64,000 nt of DNA from Yoonia sp. G8-12 (lineage in GTDB: Bacteria; Pseudomonadota; Alphaproteobacteria; Rhodobacterales; Rhodobacteraceae), in contig NZ_CP151762.1 in NCBI RefSeq assembly GCF_038443675.1, positions 2,852,001 to 2,916,000 on the forward strand, read 5' to 3'. The notes below the pieces were generated by a model. The model saw only the letters and a program-made list of their open reading frames with translations. It had not been told where the DNA came from and ran no database searches. The stretch's first letter is position 1. Every line of letters begins with the position of its first letter. This document shows, one piece after another, positions 52,770 to 61,913 of this stretch. The position numbers were made by a program, and so were the translations under genes.

Positions 52770-53968
52770 GACACTACGTTGAAATCAGGTCCGTAAGGAT
52801 AGCCCGTGATGTCCTCGTTGCCGTCCTCGGTGATGATCAGAATATCATGCTCGCGATACCCGCCTGCACCTGCTGTGCCTTCGGGAATTGTCAGCATCGG
52901 CTCCATTGAAATGACCATGCCGGGTTCCAGCACGGTGTCGATATCTTCGCGTAATTCAAGGCCCGCTTCGCGGCCATAGTAATGCGACAAGATACCGAAT
53001 GAGTGGCCATAACCAAAGGTCCGGTATTGCAGCAGATCGCGTTCGGCGAAGAAGGTGTTGATCTTCTCGGTCACCTCAGCACAGCTGGCACCTGGTTTCA
53101 AAAGGCTCATACCGTATTCATGGGCCGCGACATTCGCCTCCCAGATTTTGAGGCTGGCGGGATCGACCGTTTCCACAAACATCGTGCGTTCAAGTGCTGT
53201 GTAGTAACCGCTGATCATCGGAAACGTATTCAGGCTTAGGATATCGCCAGTTTCTAGTTTGCGCGATGTCACAGGGTTATGCGCACCGTCGGTGTTCATG
53301 CCCGATTGAAACCACACCCATGTGTCGCGATATTCCGCATCAGGGAAGACTTTGGCGATCTCTAACTCCATTGCGTCGCGGCCCGCCATGGCGACATCAA
53401 TCTCGCGCGTGCCTGCCTTCACCGCATCCTTGATCGTATAGCCACCCACATCCGCCACCTGCGCACATTTGCGTATCAGGGTGATTTCGGCGGCAGATTT
53501 GTGCATCCGTTGGCGCATGGTCATCGGAGCGATATCGGTGGTGGTCGCGGGCGCAAGGAAGGACTTCAGCAGATCGAATTGCGCCAGTGTCAGGTGGTCA
53601 GCCTCATAGCCAATCGTTCTGCCGCTGCCTGCCACAGACAATACCGCGCGCCAATGGTTGTTCCGCTGCCAATCGGTGTAGGTGATGTTGTCGCTATGGC
53701 TGCGCCGCCAAGGTTGGGCTGCGTCAATACCGGCGCTTATCGTCACGGATTCGGTTGGCGTTACGACAAGTGCGTAGGGCCGTCCGAAGGAACAGTAAAG
53801 AAAACCCGAGTAGTAAGCGATATTGTGCATTGAGCTAAAAACGCAGGCATCAACGCCTGCTTTCGCCATATCCGCACGCAGCAAGGCGAGGCGGCTGTCA
53901 TACTCGGACGGGTCGAAAGGAAGGGTCTTTTCTCCCTGATGGAAACGGTAAAACTCTGGACGATCCAT
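52766..53968 (-). CDS. Creatinase (creatine amidinohydrolase)
   Basis: Hydrolyses creatine to sarcosine and urea. The 400-residue M24-fold protein matches Pseudomonas creatinase closely by memory: YYSGFLYCSFGRPYALVVT, NITYTDWQRNN, TWVWFQSGMNTDGAHNPVT with the catalytic His at 230, FGYGHSFGILSHYYGREAG and MEPMLTIPEG. That is much closer than to Xaa-Pro peptidases or ectoine hydrolases. AAGGAG precedes the ATG by seven bases. It lies downstream of an ABC transporter operon on the same strand, after that operon's terminator. Confidence 0.88.
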   Translation of the reverse strand: MDRPEFYRFHQGEKTLPFDPSEYDSRLALLRADMAKAGVDACVFSSMHNIAYYSGFLYCSFGRPYALVVTPTESVTISAGIDAAQPWRRSHSDNITYTDWQRNNHWRAVLSVAGSGRTIGYEADHLTLAQFDLLKSFLAPATTTDIAPMTMRQRMHKSAAEITLIRKCAQVADVGGYTIKDAVKAGTREIDVAMAGRDAMELEIAKVFPDAEYRDTWVWFQSGMNTDGAHNPVTSRKLETGDILSLNTFPMISGYYTALERTMFVETVDPASLKIWEANVAAHEYGMSLLKPGASCAEVTEKINTFFAERDLLQYRTFGYGHSFGILSHYYGREAGLELREDIDTVLEPGMVISMEPMLTIPEGTAGAGGYREHDILIITEDGNEDITGYPYGPDFNVVS

Positions 53969-54069
53969 TGCATGGCTCCTTGTTTGGCCGCCATTGCATC
54001 AGGACAGAAGTGGGCTTCTTCTGACGCGCCAGCGGCAAAGTGAAGTCCCGGCGTTCAGGAAGAGTGATT

Positions 54070-54105
54070 GAAAAGAAAAAGGGTCGGCGACGCCATCGCC
54101 GACCC
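54070..54105 (-). terminator. Terminator of the polyamine-type ABC transporter operon
   Basis: GGGTCGGCGA (54081-54090) and TCGCCGACCC (54096-54105) form a perfect 10-bp stem. On the minus strand it is followed by TTTTTCTTTTC, a classic rho-independent end. It separates the transporter from creatinase. Confidence 0.85.
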
Positions 54106-54148
54106 TCAAGGTCATTTGCCCGTAAAAGCCGAGCTTTGGCAAGCCCCT

Positions 54149-57031
54149 TTAGGCGGGCGAAAGCCCGCGCAACCGTTCGGACCGGCGGCGCAAGAGTTCG
54201 ACCGTCGTCAAAAGCATGATCGAGACAAGCACGAGGATTGTCGCTGCGGCAAGGATCGTTGGCGAAATCTGCTCGCGCAAGCCGGTGAACATCTGCCAAG
54301 GCAGTGTTTGCTGCTGGGCAGAGCCGACAAAGAGAACGACAACTACTTCGTCGAACGATGTGATGAAGGCAAACAGACCGCCCGAGATCACGCCGGGCAG
54401 GATCAACGGCATCTGCACCCGAAAGAATGTACGCACGGGATTAGAGCCCATTGAGGCCGCCGCACGGGTCAGCGAGCGGTCAAAGCCCACCAAGGTCGCC
54501 GTCACCGTGATGATGACGAAAGGAATGCCCAGCACGGCATGTGCCAAGATCACTTTGACGAAGCCAACAAAGGATTGTGACAGGCCAAGGGTTGCCTCCA
54601 GCCAGTTGCCCAATGGCGCGTAGAAGAAGAACATACCCGTTGCCGAAATGATCAACGGAACGATCATTGGCGAAATCAGGATCGCCATGATTGCCTGACG
54701 TCCGGGAACGTGACTCTGAGACAGGCCGATAGCCGCCAATGTGCCCAATGTGACCGAGATGATCGTCGCGATGGGTGCAATGATCAAAGAGTTCTTCAAC
54801 GGCACCATCCATTCGTCCGTGCCAAGGAAGTCCCGATAATGTTTCAGGCTATAACCTTCGGCCTGGAAATTCAGCATTTCAGGCGTGAAGGTAAAGAAAT
54901 CCTCGGCGTTGAAGCTAAGCCACATCACAGGGATGAGCGGCGCCACAAGGAAAAAGAAGATCAGACCGCAGATGAATTTGAACGAATTGTGCCACAGGGT
55001 TTGTCCCGGGGTATAGTAGATCGGCACGGTCATCCCGTAGGCCCCCGTTGCCAGCCAATACGCAGCCCAACTGAGGACTGCGCCAATGATCGCCCCGGAT
55101 ACCGCTGTGCCAACATTGCCAAAGACAAGGCCGGCAAGTGCAAGAACACCAATCGTTGCCCAACGCACCGCAGTGCGCCGGTTCAGGTTGGTATCTGCCA
55201 CAAAAGCGATGGCCGCCCCGAGCACAGCACCGATGAGCGCACCCAGCATCGGTTGCGCTACCATATTGCCGCCAACGAAGCCGAACATCGCCGCCAGCAG
55301 TGCCGTGAGGGGCATGGTGAAACGGAACAGGTCCGGACGGTTTTCTGCTATACGGATCTTAGCCATCGTCTTAGCCCCCAGCTTTACGTTATCGATGCCG
55401 ACGATGCGGTCGTAGCACCAGTAGAGCGCCATCACGAGCACCAGAAGTATTGTGCCCAAGGCGGCTGCAAGGCCCCAGTTCAACGAGCTTGAAATGTGAT
55501 AGGCGATCCGGTTGGAGATAAAGACACCATCAGTACCACCCACGATTTCTGGCGTGATGTAGTAACCAATCGCCAGAATAAACACGAGGATCGAACCCGC
55601 GCCAATGCCCGGCACAGACTGGGGGAAATACACCCGCCAGAAGGCTGTCCAGTTGGTGGCGCCCAGTGATTTCGCGGCCCGCAGATAGGTTGGCGGGATT
55701 GTTTTCATTACCGAATAAAGCGGCAGGATCATGAATGGCAGCAGGATGTGCGTCATCGCAATGATGGTACCGGTCGAATTGTTCATCAAGATCAGGCGGT
55801 TTGCGTCATCCACAAAGCCGAGCCAGACAAGGATTTCGTTAATGACACCTTGTTGTTGCAACAGCACCTTCCATGCGGATGTCCGCACCAGAAGTGAGGT
55901 CCAGAAAGGCAGCAAAACAAGGATCATCAGCACGTTGGCTGTCCGAACCGGCAGGTTGGCCAGAAGCCACGCAATCGGATAGCCCAACAAGATGCAGCTG
56001 CCTGTGATGATCAGCGACATTTGCATGGTGCGGATGAAAAGCTGAATATAAAGCTGCTGGTTTTCGGGGCGCATCTGCACACCCTCTGGTGTCAGCTGCG
56101 CATCAACTGCGTTAAGAAAGTAGCCGGGCGTGTAGGTTGCGCTGTAAACAACGATCGTTTCCCAGACGTCTTTGTCGCCCCAGTCCTCATCCAGATCAAG
56201 TAACGCCTGTGTAAAGGTCAGATCAGGCAGCTCGGCTGCCGCGAGCGTTTGCAATGCATCCGCGCCGGACCCTTGATAGCTGGCAAGTGCCGTACCTGTA
56301 GCAGGGTTACGCAGGTCAACGGCAAGGGCGGCATAGACGGCCTCCCACGGGTCTTCCTCGGCCACGACATCTTCATCGTCAATGGCAGTCCAGATCGCCC
56401 AATCGGAATAGGCGGCTGCGGTTGTTGGCAGGATATCAATGATCGCTTGCGATGGCATGAACCCGATATCGCCGGACATGTTGTCCTCGGTCAGGTCCTT
56501 CCAGCGTTCGCGGCGTTGGTCTAGCAGATCGTCACCGCCGGTACCGTTCATCATGGCGTACCAGAAAGCGCCTTCTTCAAAACGTGGATCAACCTCTTCG
56601 ATGGCGTCCTGAAAAACCTCACCGATAGAGTCCATGTTGCGGCCAGAGGTGCGGAAGAGCGAAGCAAGACCTGTGGTTTCATAGTTCAGGCGACTGCCGA
56701 GCTTGGTATGTTCACGTGCTTCGGCCGCATTGAACAGGTCAAAGAACATGTTTTTGTAAACATCTTCAGCGGGCATGTCGGTTTGGCTGCTGTCCCATGC
56801 CGCCAGTGCAGGCACCGTGCCGGGCAGTGTGGTCTCGACGATTTCGTTCTCGACCGACCGGATCAGCATTGAAACGATCGGGATCACAAAGGTCAGAAGG
56901 ACAAAAAACAAAAGCGGTGCGATCAGTGCCAGCGCCCGGAGTTTTTGGCGGCGAAGTGCGCGTCCAAGGCTTTCCTTGAGTGGTCTGCCGTCAGCAGCAA
57001 GCATTGGTCCCGAGCCGGTTGTATCACTCAT
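54149..57031 (-). CDS. Fused polyamine-type ABC transporter permease (PotB-PotC like)
   Basis: A 960-residue membrane protein that carries two permease domains in one chain. A first helix (about 34-57) is followed by a long acidic periplasmic loop (about 60-325), then five helices with the coupling loop YLRAAKSLGATNWTAFWRVY near residue 452. A glycine/alanine-rich membrane insert (about 565-660) follows, then a second six-helix domain with its own loop LTRAAASMGSNPVRTFFRVQ near 857. PotB and PotC are usually separate proteins of about 280 residues. GGGGACG precedes the ATG. It would form the channel with the neighbouring binding protein and ATPase. Confidence 0.9.
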   Translation of the reverse strand: MSDTTGSGPMLAADGRPLKESLGRALRRQKLRALALIAPLLFFVLLTFVIPIVSMLIRSVENEIVETTLPGTVPALAAWDSSQTDMPAEDVYKNMFFDLFNAAEAREHTKLGSRLNYETTGLASLFRTSGRNMDSIGEVFQDAIEEVDPRFEEGAFWYAMMNGTGGDDLLDQRRERWKDLTEDNMSGDIGFMPSQAIIDILPTTAAAYSDWAIWTAIDDEDVVAEEDPWEAVYAALAVDLRNPATGTALASYQGSGADALQTLAAAELPDLTFTQALLDLDEDWGDKDVWETIVVYSATYTPGYFLNAVDAQLTPEGVQMRPENQQLYIQLFIRTMQMSLIITGSCILLGYPIAWLLANLPVRTANVLMILVLLPFWTSLLVRTSAWKVLLQQQGVINEILVWLGFVDDANRLILMNNSTGTIIAMTHILLPFMILPLYSVMKTIPPTYLRAAKSLGATNWTAFWRVYFPQSVPGIGAGSILVFILAIGYYITPEIVGGTDGVFISNRIAYHISSSLNWGLAAALGTILLVLVMALYWCYDRIVGIDNVKLGAKTMAKIRIAENRPDLFRFTMPLTALLAAMFGFVGGNMVAQPMLGALIGAVLGAAIAFVADTNLNRRTAVRWATIGVLALAGLVFGNVGTAVSGAIIGAVLSWAAYWLATGAYGMTVPIYYTPGQTLWHNSFKFICGLIFFFLVAPLIPVMWLSFNAEDFFTFTPEMLNFQAEGYSLKHYRDFLGTDEWMVPLKNSLIIAPIATIISVTLGTLAAIGLSQSHVPGRQAIMAILISPMIVPLIISATGMFFFYAPLGNWLEATLGLSQSFVGFVKVILAHAVLGIPFVIITVTATLVGFDRSLTRAAASMGSNPVRTFFRVQMPLILPGVISGGLFAFITSFDEVVVVLFVGSAQQQTLPWQMFTGLREQISPTILAAATILVLVSIMLLTTVELLRRRSERLRGLSPA

Positions 57032-57081
57032 GTCGTCCCCAATCGTAAGTCGCGTGTTTCGGTATTAGCATTCTTAAAAGT

Positions 57082-57107
57082 GGAAAGGGGCGAAGCCGCC
57101 CCTTTCC
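57082..57107 (-). other. Perfect hairpin between the binding-protein gene and the fused permease gene
   Basis: GGAAAGGGGCG and CGCCCCTTTCC form an 11-bp perfect stem with a 4-base loop, just after the binding-protein stop. A short T-run two bases on (minus strand) suggests partial termination or 3'-end protection. Confidence 0.7.
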
Positions 57108-57116
57108 GATAGTTTC

Positions 57117-58232
57117 TTACTGTGCAAGCCAGGCCTGGAACTTCGCGTCAATGTCGTCGCGGTAGTCAGCCCAGAACTCATAGTTGTACAGGAACGTGTT
57201 TGCAGCGTTCGCTGGGTCTGTTGGCATGTGCTGTGCCATGTCGATGCCCAGTGTTGCGTGCTGGCCAACCAGTGGCGCAGAGGACAAACGTGCAGGACCG
57301 TAGGAAATATACTTGGCCTGATCAGCAAGACGCTGTGTATCAGTCGCAAAGTAGATAAAGTCCTTAGCGCGTGCGAGACGCTCATCGGACAGACCTTCTG
57401 GAATGATCCAGCCGTCAAGGTCGAACACTTGCGCGTCCCACATCATGCCGATTGGCTGATCCTGCTCTTCGATCGCAGCAAACAGACGACCGTTGTATGT
57501 GGAGCCCATGAAGACTTCGCCATCAGCCAGCAGCTGTGGTGTGTCGGCACCGGCGGACCACCAGATCACGCTGTCACGGATCGTGTCGAGCTTGGCAAGC
57601 GCCTGCTCTTGGCCTTCTTCTGTTGCCAGAACGTCATAGACGTCATCTTTTGCAACACCGTCGCACAGCAGGGCCCACTCAACGTTGTTGATGGGGCGCT
57701 GTTCCAGCGCGCGCATGCCAGGATATGTTTCAAGGTCAAACACGTCGCAGATGTCGTTTGGCGCTTCTACACCGGCTGGCACCATGTCTGTGCGGTAGCC
57801 GAATGTTGTCGAGTAAACGATCTGCGGGATAAAGCAGTCACCCACAAGCAGATCGCCAAAGTCGTCAGACGCTGATGTACCGTCTGGTGCAGGTGCCAGA
57901 ATCTCGTCAGGGTCGATCTCCATGGCTAGGCCTTCGTCGCACAGACGCAGAGCGTCAGCAGCAACAACGTCAACCACATCCCATGTGATCGAACCGGCTT
58001 CGTTCATCGCGCGCAGCTTTGCCACGGCTTCGTTCGAGCTTTCGTCCCATGTGACAGTCACACCTGGGTTCATCGCTACATATGGGTCAGCATATGCATT
58101 GATCTGGGACTGCTGGTAGGCACCGCCCCAGCTAACCAGTGTCATGTCAGATGCCATGTGGCCGTCAGCAAGCGATGTTGTTGCTGTCAGGCCCAGTGCC
58201 ATAGTTGTCAGAATTGGTTTCGTGAACTTCAT
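57117..58232 (-). CDS. ABC transporter periplasmic binding protein, PotD type
   Basis: A 371-residue precursor with a signal peptide (cleavage near SLADG, residue 22) and the PotD/PotF-like fold: MTLVSWGGAYQQSQINAYADPY at the mature N-terminus, and TWDVVDVVAADALRLCDEGLA. Proteins of this group bind polyamines or other cationic amines. GGGAGAA precedes the ATG. Its ligand is unknown; the nearby creatinase makes creatine a candidate. Confidence 0.88.
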   Translation of the reverse strand: MKFTKPILTTMALGLTATTSLADGHMASDMTLVSWGGAYQQSQINAYADPYVAMNPGVTVTWDESSNEAVAKLRAMNEAGSITWDVVDVVAADALRLCDEGLAMEIDPDEILAPAPDGTSASDDFGDLLVGDCFIPQIVYSTTFGYRTDMVPAGVEAPNDICDVFDLETYPGMRALEQRPINNVEWALLCDGVAKDDVYDVLATEEGQEQALAKLDTIRDSVIWWSAGADTPQLLADGEVFMGSTYNGRLFAAIEEQDQPIGMMWDAQVFDLDGWIIPEGLSDERLARAKDFIYFATDTQRLADQAKYISYGPARLSSAPLVGQHATLGIDMAQHMPTDPANAANTFLYNYEFWADYRDDIDAKFQAWLAQ

Positions 58233-58265
58233 TCTATTCTCCCGTTAATCCTGGTTTTTCGATGA

Positions 58266-58294
58266 TGGCCGCGCATACCAGGTTAGCGCGGCCA
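58266..58294 (-). other. Hairpin between the ATPase and binding-protein genes
   Basis: TGGCCGCGC and GCGCGGCCA pair perfectly over 9 bp with an 11-base loop, in the 87-bp gap. There is no T-run; it may shape mRNA stability around the binding-protein message. Confidence 0.5.
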
Positions 58295-58319
58295 ATTTGA
58301 CAGTGCTTCACGGCGCGCT

Positions 58320-59426
58320 TTATGCGTCCAAAGCACGACAATCTTCTGGCAACCAACCGATTTCAATCTGCTCGCCGGGGCGCAGCTTGACTGTATCGGG
58401 TGCGTTGCGTGTCTTCATGATAAATTCGTTCGAGCCCGCCACACGCAGACGTGTGCGGAAGATGTCACCCATGTAGATGAACTCCAGCACTTCGGCTTTC
58501 AGCGTGTGCGCGTCCTCAGACAAACGCTCTTTGTTGGTTTCAACGCGCTCTGGGCGGATGGACACGGTTGTGCGGTCACCCACTGCGTTAACGTTCACCG
58601 GCACAGCGTCGATTTCCTCGCCGCTATCAAGTTTCACAACGCAGGTGTTCTTTTCGTTGTTGATCTCGGTGACAACGCCGCTGAGCGTGTTGTTTTCACC
58701 GATGAACTGGGCAACGAAGCTGTTCTTTGGCTGCTCATAAAGCTCATCCGGCGGGGCAAGCTGCTGAATGCGGCCATCATCGAACACGGCAACGCGGTCT
58801 GACATAGTCAGCGCTTCGGTTTGGTCGTGTGTCACATAGACCGTTGTGATCCCAAGGTTATGGGCAAGGTCGGTAATCTCGAACTGCATCTTTTCCCGCA
58901 GCTGTTTATCCAGCGCGCCAAGCGGTTCGTCCATCAGCACCAACTCGGGTTCGAACACAAGCGCACGCGCAAGGGCGACACGCTGCTGCTGACCACCAGA
59001 AAGCTGTGCAGGGCGGCGATTTCCAAAAGCACCCATTTCGACCATATCCAAAGCGCGTTTGACTTTCTCTTCACGCTCGGACTTGCCCATCTTGCGGACT
59101 TCCAGCGGAAACGCGAGGTTTTCGCCAATCGTCATATGCGGGAACAGTGCGTAGTTCTGGAAGACCATGCCAATGCCGCGTTTGTGCGGCGGGATATCGT
59201 TGATTGATTTTCCGTCAAGCCGGATATCACCATGCGTCGCTGTCTCAAATCCTGCGAGCATCATCAGGCAAGTAGTCTTGCCCGAACCTGATGGTCCAAG
59301 CATCGTCAGGAATTCACCCTTTGGCATTTGAAGGTTGAGGTCTTTAACGACGAGCACTTCGCCGTCATAACTTTTCTGCACTCTTTCGAATTCAACGAAA
59401 GAATCGTTTTGTTGTGTATCGGCCAA
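58320..59426 (-). CDS. ABC transporter ATP-binding protein, PotA type
   Basis: A 368-residue ATPase with Walker A GPSGSGKTT (about 46-54), signature LSGGQQQR, Walker B LVLMDEP, switch His in VTHDQ, and a C-terminal TOBE regulatory domain. A TTG start at 59426-59424 is proposed because GAGGGAG lies six bases upstream and the product LADTQQNDSFVEFERV is compact; the frame continues to a TTG at 59507. It is the first gene of the leftward transporter operon. Confidence 0.9.
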   Translation of the reverse strand: MADTQQNDSFVEFERVQKSYDGEVLVVKDLNLQMPKGEFLTMLGPSGSGKTTCLMMLAGFETATHGDIRLDGKSINDIPPHKRGIGMVFQNYALFPHMTIGENLAFPLEVRKMGKSEREEKVKRALDMVEMGAFGNRRPAQLSGGQQQRVALARALVFEPELVLMDEPLGALDKQLREKMQFEITDLAHNLGITTVYVTHDQTEALTMSDRVAVFDDGRIQQLAPPDELYEQPKNSFVAQFIGENNTLSGVVTEINNEKNTCVVKLDSGEEIDAVPVNVNAVGDRTTVSIRPERVETNKERLSEDAHTLKAEVLEFIYMGDIFRTRLRVAGSNEFIMKTRNAPDTVKLRPGEQIEIGWLPEDCRALDA

Positions 59427-59832
59427 AACTGGCTCCCTCTTGTGTCGCGTCTTTTGGGTTAACCCGCGTCGTCTGCATTCTAACGTACAAGCACGACTGG
59501 TTTGCAAGCAGATTTCCTGAGCAGGCCCGCCTGACGCCGCAGATGCCTGTTTTGTAACACCATCAGCATTGTAAATGGGACAATCCGCCCCACACTGTGC
59601 CGAGAATCATTGCGTTTTGCGAAACGCGTTTCGGTGTAAAAAATATGTACTCGCATGACATGACGGTGCTTTAACATGTGGTCGCCCGGAAAGATAGGCG
59701 GGCGGGCACTGCCTTTGCACTAGCCGGTGACGCGCCCTGCGTTTCGCCCTTTCTCAAGATGAAGAAACGGGATGCTTGGGTGCGCCAGCGGCCAGCAGGT
59801 TTAGCGCCTTGGACGACAAATACTGTTAGCCA
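59427..59832. other. 406-bp intergenic region upstream of the ABC transporter operon
   Basis: No convincing coding sequence or RNA gene. It contains a 14-bp perfect palindrome at 59620-59633 and should hold the promoter of the leftward transporter operon, which I could not resolve to -10 and -35 elements. Confidence 0.5.
59620..59633. promoter_or_regulatory. Perfect 14-bp palindrome, candidate operator
   Basis: CGAAACGCGTTTCG is fully self-complementary and lies about 194 bp upstream of the transporter operon start. Form and CG centre resemble LacI/GntR-type operators. The cognate regulator is not evident in the window. Confidence 0.4.
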
Positions 59833-60684
59833 CTATCGGCCATGACTGCGGTCATAGGCATTGGGGGACGGTGGCGTGAAGGGCTCATTGCTTTCAAAGA
59901 CGTCAATGACCAGTGGGTGGCAGGCGGCCTTGTCTGACGTATGCTCATCGCCGCAATCCCCGCCCGGGCAGGCGGACAGGCCGACGATCAGATCAATCTC
60001 GGCAAAGAATTCAAGGTAGTCGCCGGCACGCACCGGACTGGCCTTCATGAAGTATTGATGGGTATCGGCGGTGAAGCCCGTGCACATAAAGACATTCAGG
60101 ACATCATGCACTAAGGGTTCGGCCTCGGCCAAAGACAACCCGGTTTGATCCGCCAGCGCGCGGGTCAGGTTGGAATGGCAGCAGTAGTGATAATCGACGC
60201 CGGACAAGAGCCGCCCTGTATAGGGATCGCAGCGCGTGCCGATCACATCATGGACTGATCCGCCGTCTGCATCCCAGCCGTACCAATCCAATGTATCCTC
60301 CATGATCGTGGCCATCGGGCGTAAGTTTGGGAAGCGCGACCAAAGCCTGTCGCCGGTGGACAAATGCGTGCCATGCAGCGCCCGGGTTTTGCCGGAATAG
60401 AAATGCTCGCTCAGGTCGGTGGCGGACCAAAGATTAAGATCGCCCACCTGCGCCCCCTCGGGGCAGGTGATCCGAAAGAACCCGCCAGCGGGAACAGCAA
60501 CGCAACGGGCGTCGCGGGGCAGGACCACGCAGGTATCGCGGTATGTGGCACTGGCGCGGCGGGCCTGCATCGTCGCAAGGTCAGGCCGGGCAAGTGCGTC
60601 GGTTGGGTAGCAGATCACCGCAGGTTTAGCGCGGCGCGCATCGGCATCACTTGGCGGTGCAAAGGCGGGTTCATCAGATTTCAT
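59833..60684 (-). CDS. DUF1989 (urea carboxylase-associated) family protein
   Basis: A 283-residue soluble protein of the DUF1989 type, with RDTCVVLPRDARCVAVPAGGFFRITCPEGAQVGDLNLW in the N-terminal half and VHDVLNVFMCTGF in the C-terminal half. Cysteines are frequent (CDPYTG, YHYCCHSN, CPGGDCGDEHTSDKAACHP), perhaps for metal binding. Relatives accompany urea carboxylase or guanidine/carboxyguanidine use. With creatinase nearby, a link to urea or guanidino nitrogen is a fair inference, not proof. No strong ribosome site is seen at the ATG. Confidence 0.75.
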   Translation of the reverse strand: MKSDEPAFAPPSDADARRAKPAVICYPTDALARPDLATMQARRASATYRDTCVVLPRDARCVAVPAGGFFRITCPEGAQVGDLNLWSATDLSEHFYSGKTRALHGTHLSTGDRLWSRFPNLRPMATIMEDTLDWYGWDADGGSVHDVIGTRCDPYTGRLLSGVDYHYCCHSNLTRALADQTGLSLAEAEPLVHDVLNVFMCTGFTADTHQYFMKASPVRAGDYLEFFAEIDLIVGLSACPGGDCGDEHTSDKAACHPLVIDVFESNEPFTPPSPNAYDRSHGR

Positions 60685-60835
60685 GTGTGCTCGCTTGTAC
60701 TAAGGTGCTCGGGAGGAAGCCTATCTTTGAATACTGGCAAAAGACCAGACCTCGGTACCATGGTCTGGATTTGCTAGAGACAAGCGTGGCGGTGAAAGTT
60801 AGCGTCATGATCAAATTCGCGCAAAAAGGTGTCCA

Positions 60836-61891
60836 ATGACTGAAATCTACAAGAACACAGTGCGCGGACATGGCTTGGCCGATCCTGCGCCAAGTGATGC
60901 CTTTGACACCGATGCTGTCAGTCACTTGCTTGATCAATGTCCTGCGCATCACATCACGCCGCTTGTGGACTGCGAGGGGCTTGCGCGTGAAATCGGCGCT
61001 GCCCGCCTAGTTTTGAAAGATGAACGCACCCGGATGGGCCTTGGTAGTTTCAAGGCGCTGGGCGCTGCACATGTGATTGCACGCGATGCCGCTGATGTGG
61101 TGCGTGAAACGGGTGCTGATTGGTCCAAGGCGCTGAGCGGGCGCAGCTATGTGGCGGCGAGTGCAGGCAATCACGGACTTTCGCTTGCCGCAGGTGCCGC
61201 CGCTTTCGGTGCGCGCGCGGTGATCTATTTGGCCGATACCGTGCCCGAAGGCTTTGCCGCGCGATTGCGGGCGAAAGGCACAGAGGTCGTACGCGCAGGG
61301 GCCAATTATGAGGAAAGCATGTCAGCCGCGTCAGTTGCGGCCGAGGCGGGCGATCTGCAACTGCTCTCTGACGGATCATGGCCGGGATATACCAAGCTGC
61401 CTTTCCATGTGATGGAAGGGTACACGCAAATGGGCCGCGAAATCGCGCAAGCCTATGAAGGCAAGCCGACCCATGTGTTCTTGCAAGCAGGCGTTGGTGG
61501 CTTGGCGGCGGCTTTGGCGGAAAGCCTGCGGGCCTATTGGGGCGACAGCCCGCGCATGATTGTGGTTGAGCCTGAGGCGGCACCTGCGCTGATCGAAAGT
61601 ATGAGGGCGGGGGTCTTGGTGACAACAGAAGGCCCCGTCTCGAACATGGGCCGTTTGGATTGCAAAACACCATCCATGCTCGCGCTTGGTATTCTGGCGC
61701 GTGATGCGGATGATTTCGCGACCATAACCGAGAAAGAGGCAGAGGCGGCTGTAGCGGCTTTGGCGCAATATGGCATTGCCACGACGCCGTCAGGTGCAGC
61801 GGGTGTTGCGGCGGCTTTGGCTGGTATCGGTGATATTGACGGCAGTTCCGAGGTGCTTTGCATTATCAGCGAAGGCCCGGAAGACGGGTGA
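60836..61891 (+). CDS. PLP-dependent 2,3-diaminopropionate ammonia-lyase-like enzyme
   Basis: A 351-residue fold-type II PLP enzyme. The PLP lysine is in MGLGSFKALGA near residue 68, AASAGNHGLSLA is the phosphate/substrate loop, and AGVGGLAAALAE binds the cofactor phosphate. The sequence resembles diaminopropionate ammonia-lyase more than threonine dehydratase. It yields ammonia and a keto acid. AAAGGTG precedes the ATG. It is divergent from DUF1989 and convergent with the LysR gene. Confidence 0.8.
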   Translation: MTEIYKNTVRGHGLADPAPSDAFDTDAVSHLLDQCPAHHITPLVDCEGLAREIGAARLVLKDERTRMGLGSFKALGAAHVIARDAADVVRETGADWSKALSGRSYVAASAGNHGLSLAAGAAAFGARAVIYLADTVPEGFAARLRAKGTEVVRAGANYEESMSAASVAAEAGDLQLLSDGSWPGYTKLPFHVMEGYTQMGREIAQAYEGKPTHVFLQAGVGGLAAALAESLRAYWGDSPRMIVVEPEAAPALIESMRAGVLVTTEGPVSNMGRLDCKTPSMLALGILARDADDFATITEKEAEAAVAALAQYGIATTPSGAAGVAAALAGIGDIDGSSEVLCIISEGPEDG

Positions 61892-61913
61892 TGAACCAAG
61901 CTTTGCCAACCTG

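Noticed and set aside
52766..53968. Xaa-Pro aminopeptidase or ectoine hydrolase as the function of the M24-fold protein
   Set aside because: Long stretches match creatinase specifically, including the His230 region, and no other ectoine-degradation genes are adjacent.
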